Assembly: GCF_900103475.1 (NCBI RefSeq)
Contig: NZ_FNHG01000001.1
Location: forward strand, 124,001 to 188,000
Source of the DNA: Maricaulis salignorans
GTDB lineage: Bacteria > Pseudomonadota > Alphaproteobacteria > Caulobacterales > Maricaulaceae
Reading direction: 5' to 3'
DNA: 64,000 nt
Positions within the stretch are counted from its first letter, which is position 1, and each line of letters opens with the position of its first letter. Both the position numbers and the translations under genes were made by a program. Below, in pieces: positions 43,339 through 51,685 of the stretch. The notes under the pieces were generated by a model. The model ran no database searches. It worked only from the letters and a program-made list of their open reading frames with translations, and was not told the DNA's origin.

Positions 43339-45147
43339 ATGAGCACTGACCAATCCCTGATCCGCAATTTCTCCATCGTGGCCCATATCGACCACGGCAA
43401 ATCCACCCTGGCCGATCGCCTGATCCAGTATACGGGCGGGCTGACCAATCGTGAGATGAAGGAGCAAGTGCTCGACAATATGGATCTCGAGCGCGAGCGG
43501 GGCATTACCATCAAGGCCCAGACTGTGCGCCTCGATTATCCGGCCAAGGACGGCAAGACCTATATCCTCAATCTGATCGACACCCCAGGCCATGTCGATT
43601 TCGCCTATGAGGTCAATCGCTCACTGGCCGCTTGCGAAGGTTCGCTTCTGGTCGTCGATGCCTCCCAGGGCGTCGAGGCGCAGACGCTGGCCAATGTCTA
43701 CCAGGCGATTGATGTCGATCACGAGATCGTCTCCGTGCTCAACAAGATCGATCTGCCGGCCGCCGATGTGCCGCGCGTCAAGGCGCAGATCGAGGATGTG
43801 ATCGGTATTGACGCCTCGGAAGCCGTCGAGATTTCCGCCAAGACCGGTTTGGGCATTGAAGACGTGCTGGAAGCCGTCATCAAGCGCTTGCCGCCGCCAG
43901 CGGTGGGTGACCCCGATGCGCCGCTCAAGGCGATGCTGGTTGATAGCTGGTATGACCCCTATCTCGGCGTGATCTGCCTGGTGCGGATCATCGAGGGCAC
44001 GTTGAAAAAGGGCATGAAGGTTCGCCTGATGCGTTCCGGCGGGGCCTATCCGGTCGATGGCGTCGGCGTCTTCCGGCCCAAGAAGGAATCGATCGACAGC
44101 CTGGGCCCCGGCGAGATCGGCTATCTCAATGCCTCGATCAAACAGGTTCGCGATGCCCGCGTCGGTGACACCATCACCGATGACCGACGCCCCGCGACCG
44201 AAGCGCTCAAGGGCTTTAAACCGGCCCAGCCGGTGGTGTTCTGCGGCCTGTTCCCGGTCGACAGTGCCGAATTCGAGGATTTGCGCGAGGCGATCGAACG
44301 CCTCGCTCTCAATGATGCCAGCTTCTCCTATGAGATGGAGACATCGGCGGCACTCGGCTTCGGTTTCCGGTGCGGCTTCCTCGGCCTTCTACATCTGGAA
44401 GTCATCCGCGAACGCCTCGAACGCGAATACAATATCGAGCTGATCACCACGGCGCCGTCCGTGGTCTACAAGCTCGAGATGACCGACGACACCACGGTCG
44501 ATCTGCACAATCCGGCCGACATGCCCGATGTGATGAAGATCCGCTCGATCGCCGAACCCTGGATCAAGGCCACCATCCTGGTGCCGGACGAATATCTCGG
44601 CGGCGTGCTCAAGCTTTGCCAGGACCGCCGCGGCAATCAGCTCGAACTGACCTATGCCGGCAGCCGGGCCATGCTGATCTATGAATTGCCGCTCAATGAA
44701 GTCGTGTTCGATTTCTATGACCGGCTGAAATCCATTTCCAAGGGCTATGCCAGCTTCGATTATCACTGGGTGGACAATCGCGAGGGCGATCTCGTTCGCA
44801 TGTCGATCCTGGTCAATGACGAGCCGGTCGATGCGCTCTCCATGGTGGTCCATCGCGGCCGGGCCGAACAGCGTGGCCGTGCCATGTGCGAAAAGCTCAA
44901 GGATCTGATCCCGCGCCACATGTTCAAGATCCCGATCCAGGCCGCGATCGGTGGCCGTATCGTCGCCCGTGAAACCCTGTCCGCCCTGCGCAAGGATGTG
45001 ACCGCGAAATGCTATGGCGGCGACGCCTCGCGCAAGCGCAAGCTTCTGGACAAGCAGAAGGCCGGCAAGAAAAAGATGCGTCAGTTCGGCAAGGTCGAAA
45101 TCCCGCAGGAAGCCTTCATCGCCGCGCTCAAGATGGACGACAACTAG
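43339..45147 (+). CDS. lepA: Elongation factor 4 (LepA)
   Basis: Ribosome-associated GTPase of 602 aa that acts in translation under stress and ribosome biogenesis. G-domain motifs are [14 protein letters not shown] (P-loop), DTPGHVDF and NKIDLP; the protein ends with the LepA-specific C-terminal domain ([20 protein letters not shown]). Normal length. Confidence 0.97.
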   Translation: MSTDQSLIRNFSIVAHIDHGKSTLADRLIQYTGGLTNREMKEQVLDNMDLERERGITIKAQTVRLDYPAKDGKTYILNLIDTPGHVDFAYEVNRSLAACEGSLLVVDASQGVEAQTLANVYQAIDVDHEIVSVLNKIDLPAADVPRVKAQIEDVIGIDASEAVEISAKTGLGIEDVLEAVIKRLPPPAVGDPDAPLKAMLVDSWYDPYLGVICLVRIIEGTLKKGMKVRLMRSGGAYPVDGVGVFRPKKESIDSLGPGEIGYLNASIKQVRDARVGDTITDDRRPATEALKGFKPAQPVVFCGLFPVDSAEFEDLREAIERLALNDASFSYEMETSAALGFGFRCGFLGLLHLEVIRERLEREYNIELITTAPSVVYKLEMTDDTTVDLHNPADMPDVMKIRSIAEPWIKATILVPDEYLGGVLKLCQDRRGNQLELTYAGSRAMLIYELPLNEVVFDFYDRLKSISKGYASFDYHWVDNREGDLVRMSILVNDEPVDALSMVVHRGRAEQRGRAMCEKLKDLIPRHMFKIPIQAAIGGRIVARETLSALRKDVTAKCYGGDASRKRKLLDKQKAGKKKMRQFGKVEIPQEAFIAALKMDDN

Positions 45148-45150
45148 GCT

Positions 45151-45179
45151 GGCTCCGCTCACCTTTTGGTGAGCGAGCC
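45151..45179 (+). terminator. Hairpin after lepA
   Basis: GCTCACC-TTTT-GGTGAGC with an outer GGCTC/GAGCC pairing (one bulged C) makes a 12-bp stem just after the lepA stop. No T tract follows, so this is a probable terminator or RNA-stabilising hairpin. Confidence 0.5.
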
Positions 45180-45266
45180 GTCTGATTGGCCGCGCGCCCT
45201 TGCTTATTTTCCGGCAGGGCGCATTTATGCGCTAGGATATCTCTGCCCAAACCCCTGGAGTTCATC

Positions 45267-45815
45267 ATGCGCCGTTTTCTCGCCAGCCTTGCCGTCACCG
45301 CCTGTCTTGCCGCGCCGGCCTTTGCTGCGCCCGAAGTTGGCGACACGGCCCCTCTCTTCCAGGCCGACGGTTTTCTCGGTGGCGAAGCCATCCAGTTCGA
45401 TCTCGCCGCGGCGCTGAGTGAAGGTCCGGTGGTGATGTATTTCTTCCCGGCTGCTTTCACCGGGGGCTGTAATGTCGAAGCGGCCCTGTTTGCCGAGTCC
45501 GCCGCCGAATTCGCCGCCGCCGGCGCCACGCTGATTGGCTTGACCGCCGGGAATACGGACCGTCTGTCCGAGTTTTCCGAAGCGCATTGTGCCAGCGCCT
45601 TTCCGGTCGCTGCCGTCGAACGCGAAACGGTCTCGGCCTATGGCGTCGGCTTGATGATGCGTCCGGGCTGGACCAACCGCACCTCCTATGTGATCGCCGC
45701 CGATGGTGAGATCGCGTTCAAGCACACCGACAACAACCCGAATGAACACGTCACCCTGACGCTGGACGCCCTGCATGCCCTGGCGGACCCGACCGAGCCT
45801 GCTTCGGGCGAATAG
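45267..45815 (+). CDS. Exported peroxiredoxin
   Basis: A 182-aa AhpC/TSA-type thioredoxin-fold protein with a signal peptide (FLASLAVTACLAAPAFA). The peroxidatic Cys is in FFPAAFTGGC, matching the PxxxTxxC pattern of peroxiredoxins; a second Cys in EAHCASAF could resolve it. It would reduce peroxides in the periplasm. TGGAG lies 6 bp before ATG 45267. The presence of an export signal is unusual, as most peroxiredoxins are cytoplasmic. Confidence 0.85.
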   Translation: MRRFLASLAVTACLAAPAFAAPEVGDTAPLFQADGFLGGEAIQFDLAAALSEGPVVMYFFPAAFTGGCNVEAALFAESAAEFAAAGATLIGLTAGNTDRLSEFSEAHCASAFPVAAVERETVSAYGVGLMMRPGWTNRTSYVIAADGEIAFKHTDNNPNEHVTLTLDALHALADPTEPASGE

Positions 45816-45875
45816 GGGTTTTCCCATCCGGAGTGATTGGCTAGCCTGAACCCGTTTTGACGGGAGGGAGACCGA

Positions 45876-46445
45876 ATGGCCACGCCTGACGAGATGCTGC
45901 AGAGCATGATTGCCAACATGCCGGAGAAGACCGGCCGTTCGCTCGATGAATGGCTGGTTCTGGCGGGCACTGTTTCCGAGCGCAAGCATGGCAAGATCCT
46001 CGCCTGGCTCAAGGGCGAGCACGGGCTGACCCATGGCTATGCCAATCTCGTGGCGACGGTGAGCCTCAATCCCGAAAGGCTCGCGCCGCAGACGGCCGGG
46101 TCCGAAGCCGATCTGGTCGAGGCGCAATATGCCGGCAAGGCGGGGTTGAGGCCCATCCATGACCGTCTGATGGAGGTCGCCCGCAGTCTTGGCGATGATG
46201 TGGAGCTCGCGCCGAAGAAGGCCTATGTCTCGCTGCGCCGGTCGAAACAATTCGCCATCGTGCAACCCTCGACCAGGACGCGCCTCGATCTCGGGCTCAA
46301 TCTTGGCGCCATGCCGCCGGCCGGACGGCTGGAGGCGGCAGGCTCCTTCAATGCGATGGTCACACATCGGGTGCGGCTGCAGGGTGCCGATGAAGTCGAC
46401 GGGGCGGTGATCGACTGGCTCCGTGCCGCCTATGAGGCCAGTTGA
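45876..46445 (+). CDS. DUF4287/DUF5655 domain protein
   Basis: A 189-aa soluble protein. The N-terminal 60 residues (TGRSLDEWLVL, LKGEHGLTHGYANLVA) are a DUF4287 domain; the remainder (IHDRLMEVARSLGDDVELAPKKAYVSLRR) is a DUF5655 domain. No enzymatic activity is known to me for this pair. Separated by 60 bp from the peroxiredoxin gene and transcribed the same way. Confidence 0.85.
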   Translation: MATPDEMLQSMIANMPEKTGRSLDEWLVLAGTVSERKHGKILAWLKGEHGLTHGYANLVATVSLNPERLAPQTAGSEADLVEAQYAGKAGLRPIHDRLMEVARSLGDDVELAPKKAYVSLRRSKQFAIVQPSTRTRLDLGLNLGAMPPAGRLEAAGSFNAMVTHRVRLQGADEVDGAVIDWLRAAYEAS

Positions 46446-46593
46446 GACGATTCTTGCGGCTCCCTGGCCCGTTTGACGCATGATCAGGGTTTCCGGCTGC
46501 GAAAAACCGCCGCATGCGTGCAAAATTCCTCCCGTTGATGTTGCGGTGCAGCGAAATCCTCCTAGTCTGGCGCCGAATGCCGAGGAGCGCCCC

Positions 46594-47802
46594 ATGACCG
46601 ATACCGCCGTCCTGTTTGAGAATCTTCACCCGGTGGCCGATGCACCCTTGCTGGCCGCAGGCTTGCGCATTGAGCGTCATGCCTCGGCGCTCGAGCCGGC
46701 GGCGCTGCACGCCGCTCTCGCCGACGCGCGTATCGCCGGGATCCGCTCGCGCACCAGAATGACCGCGACCGCCTTTGACGCCGCGCCGCGTCTGCTGGCA
46801 CTGGGCTGTTTCTGCATCGGCACCAACCAGGTCGATCTCGATGCTGCCTCCAGCCATGGCATTCCGGTCTTCAATGGCCCGTTCGGCAATACGCGCTCGG
46901 TCGCCGAACTGACGCTGGCCTCCGTCATCATGCTGATGCGCGGGGTGCCGCTGCGCGCGTCCGCTGCCAAGCGCGGCGAATGGCTCAAATCCGCGAGCAA
47001 TTCCCACGAAGTGCGCGGCAAGAAGCTCGGCATTGTCGGCTATGGCAATATCGGATCGCAATTGAGCGTGCTGGCCAGCGGGCTGGGCATGCATGTCTAT
47101 TTCTACGATGTCGAACCCAAGCTGGCCCATGGCAATGCGCGCTCGGTCGGCACACTCGATGAATTGCTCGAAATGTGTGATGTCGTGACCCTGCACGTGC
47201 CCTCATTGCCAACGACCCATAATATGATGAACGCCCAGGCGATTGCCCGCATGAAACCGGGCTCGATCCTGATCAACCAGGCGCGTGGCGATCTGGTCGA
47301 TATCGATGCCCTGTGCGCGGCGCTGGAAAGCGGCCATCTGACCGGCGCCGCAGTCGACGTCTTCCCGAAGGAGCCGGCCTCGAAGGACGAAGCCTTTGTG
47401 ACGCCGCTGCAGAAATTCGAGAACATCATCCTCACCCCGCATGTCGGCGGTTCGACGCTGGAGGCCCAGGAGGCAATCGGCGACGATGTCGCGGCCAAGC
47501 TGGCCCGCTTTCTCAGCCACGGGGCCACCAAGGGTGCTGTCAATGTCCCGGAAATCGAGCCGGGGGCTATCAAGGCCGGACGCGTTCGGCTGTTGAGCTT
47601 CCACGGCAATGCGCCGGGCTATCTGTCGCGGCTCAATGATGCGGTCAGTGCAGCCGGTGCCAATATCGCGGCCCAGCAATTGGAGACCCGCGGTGAGCTG
47701 GGCTATGTCGCCGCCGATCTCGAAGGCGATCTGCCCGCGGACTTCCTCGAGCGCATCAAGGCAATGGACGGCACGATCCGGGCGCGCCTGATCCTCGGCT
47801 AG
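46594..47802 (+). CDS. serA: D-3-phosphoglycerate dehydrogenase SerA
   Basis: First enzyme of serine synthesis (402 aa), E. coli-type layout: substrate domain, NAD domain with GIVGYGNIGSQL, catalytic His in LTPHVGGST, and a C-terminal ACT domain (LNDAVSAAGANIAAQQL) for feedback by serine. GAGGAG is 6 bp before ATG 46594. Convergent with serB, the third step of the same pathway. Confidence 0.95.
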   Translation: MTDTAVLFENLHPVADAPLLAAGLRIERHASALEPAALHAALADARIAGIRSRTRMTATAFDAAPRLLALGCFCIGTNQVDLDAASSHGIPVFNGPFGNTRSVAELTLASVIMLMRGVPLRASAAKRGEWLKSASNSHEVRGKKLGIVGYGNIGSQLSVLASGLGMHVYFYDVEPKLAHGNARSVGTLDELLEMCDVVTLHVPSLPTTHNMMNAQAIARMKPGSILINQARGDLVDIDALCAALESGHLTGAAVDVFPKEPASKDEAFVTPLQKFENIILTPHVGGSTLEAQEAIGDDVAAKLARFLSHGATKGAVNVPEIEPGAIKAGRVRLLSFHGNAPGYLSRLNDAVSAAGANIAAQQLETRGELGYVAADLEGDLPADFLERIKAMDGTIRARLILG

Positions 47803-48473
47803 GTCTTGAGCAGGCTGGCCAGGGCGTTGACGCTGCGGACATAGCTTTCGCCGGCCCATTCGGCGGCGGCGAGCACGACTTCGCGCTGGGCGATGACCCC
47901 GAAGCCGATGAATTTGTCGGCCGCGCCCTGCTCGAAGGCTTCGAAATCGGTCATGCCATCGCCGATGATGATGGTGGTTTTGGCCGGGCGCGAGATCCGG
48001 TTGAGAATCTCCGCCTTGCCACCATTGCGCGATAGCGGGCAATCGGGATTGAGCCCGATGACCTGGCCGCCCTCGTAGACGAATTCATTGGCGTGGATCT
48101 CGCTGCGGCCAAAGCCGAGATCGCCCAGCACCGGTTCAAGCAGGTCGGCGAAACCGCCGGAGACCGCGTGCAATTCATCGCCCTGGGCCCGTAATTGCCG
48201 CAGCAGGGCCGCCATGCCTGGTGTCACGCGCTTGCGCAGCTCTTCGGCGATCCGCGCCACCATGTCGCGGTCGAGCGCGGCCAGTTGCAGGCGTGCCTCG
48301 AGGGAATCACGCAGCGCCATCCGGCCGGTCATGCCGGCATTGGTGATGTCATGCAGGCGTTTCTTGGCGCCGGCCGCATCGGGCAGGGCTGACAGGGCAG
48401 CCTCCAGCGCCATGTCGAGGGATTCCACCCGCAACAGCGTCGAGTCGACATCGAAGGCGATCAAACGTGCCAA
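47799..48473 (-). CDS. serB: Phosphoserine phosphatase SerB
   Basis: HAD-family phosphatase of 224 aa producing serine from phosphoserine. Motif I is FDVDSTL, the cap region has GMTGRMALRDSLEARL, motif II VSGGF and motif III GDGMTDFEAF, all as in SerB. It lacks the extra N-terminal ACT region of E. coli SerB. Its stop shares the palindrome CTAG with the serA stop. Confidence 0.9.
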   Translation of the reverse strand: MARLIAFDVDSTLLRVESLDMALEAALSALPDAAGAKKRLHDITNAGMTGRMALRDSLEARLQLAALDRDMVARIAEELRKRVTPGMAALLRQLRAQGDELHAVSGGFADLLEPVLGDLGFGRSEIHANEFVYEGGQVIGLNPDCPLSRNGGKAEILNRISRPAKTTIIIGDGMTDFEAFEQGAADKFIGFGVIAQREVVLAAAEWAGESYVRSVNALASLLKT

Positions 48474-48585
48474 ATAACCGGTTCCATGCGTGGACGGGCC
48501 CGGCGGACCCGCAGTCTCATCAATCTGCGGCGATTCCCTGATTGCGGCGATGCCACCGCAAGTCCGGCATCAGCCGGGACCGGTC

Positions 48586-49242
48586 TCAGGCCGCGCCGAT
48601 CCCGGTGCCGATCGGGCAGACGATGCCGGTGCCGGACAGCCCGCAATAGCCGCCGGGATTCTTGGCGAGATATTGCTGGTGATCGTCCTCGGCATAGAAG
48701 AAGGGCCGGTTCTCGGCAATCTCGGTTGTGACCGGGCCGCGACCATGCGCTGCCAGGGCCTTGTTATAGGCGGTCAGGCTGAGCTGTGCTTCCAGCGCCT
48801 GCTGCGGCGTCGTGACGTAGATTGCCGAGCGGTACTGGCTGCCGCGATCATTGCCCTGGCGCATGCCCTGGGTTGGATCATGGCCCTCCCAGAAGAGCTT
48901 GAGCAGGGCGGAGAGCGAAATCTCCTGCGGATCATAGACCACCCGCACGATCTCGGCATGACCGGTCGAGCCGGAGCAGACCTCGCCATAGGTCGGATTG
49001 GGTGTGTGCCCGCCCGCATAGCCGGCCGCTGTGTGCCAGACACCCTCGGCTTCCCAGAACAGGCGTTCCACGCCCCAGAAACAGCCCATGCCGAAGAAGA
49101 TTTCCTCCATCATTTCCGGCCGCTCCACCTTCAAGGGCCGGCCGGTCACGAAATGATGGCTGGCGGTGGCAATCGCCGTCGGGCGCCCGGGCAGGGCCTG
49201 GTCGGCGGTGATGATGGCGGAATTGGCAGCGGGCTGGGTCAT
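48586..49242 (-). CDS. msrA: Peptide methionine sulfoxide reductase MsrA
   Basis: Repairs methionine-S-sulfoxide in proteins. The 218-aa sequence has the catalytic GCFWGVE motif, [24 protein letters not shown], and two C-terminal recycling cysteines ([16 protein letters not shown]). ATG 49242 has AGGAAAT about 6 bp upstream. The frame remains open to 49527, but that stretch crosses the tRNA gene and is not coding. Confidence 0.94.
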   Translation of the reverse strand: MTQPAANSAIITADQALPGRPTAIATASHHFVTGRPLKVERPEMMEEIFFGMGCFWGVERLFWEAEGVWHTAAGYAGGHTPNPTYGEVCSGSTGHAEIVRVVYDPQEISLSALLKLFWEGHDPTQGMRQGNDRGSQYRSAIYVTTPQQALEAQLSLTAYNKALAAHGRGPVTTEIAENRPFFYAEDDHQQYLAKNPGGYCGLSGTGIVCPIGTGIGAA

Positions 49243-49393
49243 GGGGATTTCCTGGACAGGGGCTGCCATCAAAATAGGCACTCCCGGCGCGATTGCCAGA
49301 GCCGAAACTGCCGCCGCCTGCTGCGCAGCCGGTCGCAGCTGATTGAGGTCACTTGCTCTGGCCCCCGTGATGCGTATAGTCCGCGCTCCTCGC

Positions 49394-49483
49394 GGTGAGG
49401 TGGCCGAGTGGTCGAAGGCGCACGCCTGGAAAGTGTGTAGGCGGGGAACCGTCTCGTGGGTTCGAATCCCACCCTCACCGCCA
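49394..49483 (+). tRNA. tRNA-Ser (anticodon GGA)
   Basis: Ninety nucleotides with a 7-bp acceptor stem (GGTGAGG with CCTCACC), D arm, anticodon arm CACGC-CTGGAAA-GTGTG with GGA at 49428-49430, a long variable arm typical of class II tRNAs, T arm GTGGGTTCGAATCCCAC, discriminator G and encoded CCA at 49481-49483. Reads UCC and UCU codons. It lies at the left edge of the accessory region. Confidence 0.97.
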
Positions 49484-49519
49484 CTAACCCCCGACACCGG
49501 TCTCACCTCACGGGCCCGC

Positions 49520-49550
49520 CCCGCCAAGGCGCGGTAACATGGCGGGTTTT
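49520..49550 (+). terminator. Terminator of tRNA-Ser
   Basis: CCCGCCA (49520-49526) pairs with TGGCGGG (49540-49546), followed by TTTT, 37 bp after the tRNA end. Confidence 0.7.
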
Positions 49551-49584
49551 CCCAACGCCATCCTTATCTGACCCCTGATCTGAC

Positions 49585-50413
49585 GGTGCTGTCAGATTAA
49601 AACGGGTTGAGCGCGGCGACGCAGTTCCCTAGCCCCACCCGATGCGTAATCCATTCAAATATTTCAAGACTTCGCCCGAGATCATCCGCCTTGCGGTGAT
49701 GATGTATATCCGGTTTCCGCTCTCGCTGCGAAACGTCGAGGATCTGCTCCACGAGCGCGGGATCGATATCACGCACGAGACGGTGCGATTTTGGTGGAAC
49801 AGGTTCGGGACATTGTTCGCAGCGCAGATCCGCAAGAAACGATCTGCCTCAATGCGAGCCCACACTCAATGGCGGTGGCACCTGGACGAGGTTTTCGTGA
49901 GCCGAAGGGCGGCAGAGCCAACATAAACGGTGAGCTTCACTATCTCTGGCGCGCCGTCGATCACGAGGACAAGGTGCTTGAGGCCTATGTCACGAGGCGC
50001 CGGGATCGCAAGGCAGCGTTGAGGTTCCTGCGTAGAACGAAGAAGCGATAGGGTCATCCGCAAGTCGTGGTGACGGATCGGCTGAAGTCATACAAAGCCG
50101 CGATGAAACTAATCGGCAATGCCGGCCGCCAGGAGACCGGGCGATGGCTCAATAACCGCGCCGAAAGCTCCCGCCTTCCCTTCAGGCGAAAGGAGCGTGC
50201 GATGGGCAATTTCCGCAGCTTCGAGACACTCCAGAGATTCGTCTCGGCCCAATCATCCGTCCACAATCACTCCAGCCACGAACGCCACCTGAACCGCAGA
50301 GAAACATTCAAGCAGAACCGATCCGCCGCCCTGGCCGAATGGCGCCAGCTCCCCGTCTGAGTTAAGGTTGATGGTCGATTTCGGAGACCGGTTCGCATTG
50401 GTCTGACAGCGCC
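49585..50413 (+). mobile_element. Degenerate IS6-family insertion sequence
   Basis: An 829-bp element bounded by imperfect inverted repeats: GGTGCTGTCAGATT at 49585-49598 and its inverted partner GGCGCTGTCAGACC at 50413-50400. It encloses a broken IS6-type transposase. The 8-bp flanks differ (gatctgac, tgcgcacc), so no target duplication is visible, which suits an old insertion or a recombination product. It lies 101 bp past the tRNA-Ser gene. Confidence 0.85.
49642..50360 (+). pseudogene. IS6-family transposase pseudogene
   Basis: Remnant of a DDE transposase of about 235 aa. The N-terminal part (SLRNVEDLLHERGIDITHETVRFWW) and the first catalytic Asp (WRWHLDEVFV) are in one frame. A 20-bp insertion at about 49900-49919, directly after GTG of DEVFV, shifts the frame; removing it restores DEVFV-NINGELHYLWRAVDHE. 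Further on an in-frame TAG at 50049-50051 replaces a probable Tyr or His codon before GHPQVVVTDRLKSY (second Asp). The third acidic residue lies in NNRAESS. It cannot make active transposase. Confidence 0.88.
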
Positions 50414-50458
50414 TGCGCACCGCCCTGGCATGATCTCGTCATTCTCCTCCATCTTTGC

Positions 50459-50517
50459 TTGAAATACGTAAAACTGGGCATATTATAAGGCTCTTACAGC
50501 AACCCACTTGGTAGGTT
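50459..50517 (+). promoter_or_regulatory. Thiolase promoter with operator
   Basis: TTGAAA (50459-50464), 16 bp, TATTAT (50481-50486) form a good promoter. Just downstream, AACCCACTTGGTAGGTT (50501-50517) is an imperfect palindrome matching, in inverse orientation, the two operators at 57306-57388. Its right half overlaps the presumed ribosome site GGTAGG, 6 bp before the ATG. Confidence 0.65.
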
Positions 50518-50521
50518 TTTC

Positions 50522-51685
50522 ATGAATGATGTCGTTATTGCTGCCACGGTCCGCACGCCGATAGGCAAGGCGTTCAAGGGACGTCTGACGGGCACAGACG
50601 GCCCTGGCCTGGGGGCTCATGTGATCCGTGGCTTGATGGACCGCACCGGGCTGGACGGAAATCTGGTTGATGATGTCCTGATGGGGTGCGCCCAGCCTGA
50701 GGGGGCGACCGGAAACAATATTGCCCGGGCGTCGGCCTTGCTGGCGGGACTGCCCGACCGGGTCGCAGGATGCACGATGGATCGCAAATGCGCATCCGGT
50801 CTGCAGGCGATCGTTACGGCTGCTCACCGCATCCGCGCCGGCGAGGCCGAAATCTGTATCGCCGGAGGGGTTGAGTCCGTGTCGCAGGTTTTGCCACACC
50901 GCAATATGACGGGCTATCAATCCGGGGCGCTTTCAGCGGCCCGGCCGGGATTCTACGACTCCATGATCCATACGGCAGAGACCGTGGCAGCGCGCTATCA
51001 TGTCTCCCGTCAGGCCCAGGATGAATATGCCCTGCTGAGTCAGACACGCCATGCGGAAGGGCGCGCCCGCGGTGCTTTTGACGACGAGATCCTGCCGCTC
51101 TCGCTGGCGTCAGAAGAGGGCCCGGTCGAATTTGTGCATGATGAAGGGGCGCGGCCCGGCACAACCGCCGAGGCCCTTGCAGGGCTGAGCCCGATTGAGG
51201 CGGGCGGGTCGGTGACGGCTGGTAATTCGAGCCAGCTTTCCGACGGCGCGAGCGCCTGCCTGGTCATGAGTGCCGACGCGGCCGAGCGGGCCGGCCTCCA
51301 ACCGCTCGGCATTTTCCGGGGTTTTGAGATCATCGGTTGTGCACCGGAGGAGATGGGTATTGGCCCGGTCTTCGCCGTGCCCCGCCTGTTGGCTCGTCAC
51401 GGGCTGGGGGTCGACGATATCGGCCTGTGGGAGCTCAATGAAGCCTTCGCGTCCCAAACCGTCTATTGCCAGCGCGAGCTCGGCATTTCGCTCGACAGGT
51501 TCAATGTCAATGGCGGTGCTATTGCGATCGGCCACCCGTTCGGCATGAGCGGCTCGCGCATGACCGGCCACGCCCTCATTGAGGGCCGTAAGCGCGGCGC
51601 ACGACATGTTGTCGTGACCATGTGTGTCGGTGGCGGAATGGGCGCGGCCGCCTTGTTTGAAGTCGCCGGCCAAGGCGCTCAGTAA
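50522..51685 (+). CDS. Acetyl-CoA acyltransferase (thiolase)
   Basis: Thiolase of 387 aa catalysing the last step of beta-oxidation. All active-site elements are present: nucleophilic Cys in [10 protein letters not shown], His in [15 protein letters not shown] and Cys in [10 protein letters not shown]. Its 3' end overlaps the convergent FadJ paralogue by 7 bp. Under the same operator-like motif as the leftward CoA operon, so it is probably part of one regulon degrading a specific acyl-CoA. Confidence 0.92.
   Translation: MNDVVIAATVRTPIGKAFKGRLTGTDGPGLGAHVIRGLMDRTGLDGNLVDDVLMGCAQPEGATGNNIARASALLAGLPDRVAGCTMDRKCASGLQAIVTAAHRIRAGEAEICIAGGVESVSQVLPHRNMTGYQSGALSAARPGFYDSMIHTAETVAARYHVSRQAQDEYALLSQTRHAEGRARGAFDDEILPLSLASEEGPVEFVHDEGARPGTTAEALAGLSPIEAGGSVTAGNSSQLSDGASACLVMSADAAERAGLQPLGIFRGFEIIGCAPEEMGIGPVFAVPRLLARHGLGVDDIGLWELNEAFASQTVYCQRELGISLDRFNVNGGAIAIGHPFGMSGSRMTGHALIEGRKRGARHVVVTMCVGGGMGAAALFEVAGQGAQ

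Noticed and set aside
49269-49527. N-terminal extension of MsrA reading back through the tRNA-Ser gene
   Set aside because: The extension covers the tRNA on the opposite strand and has no conserved residues. ATG 49242 with AGGAAAT gives the normal length.
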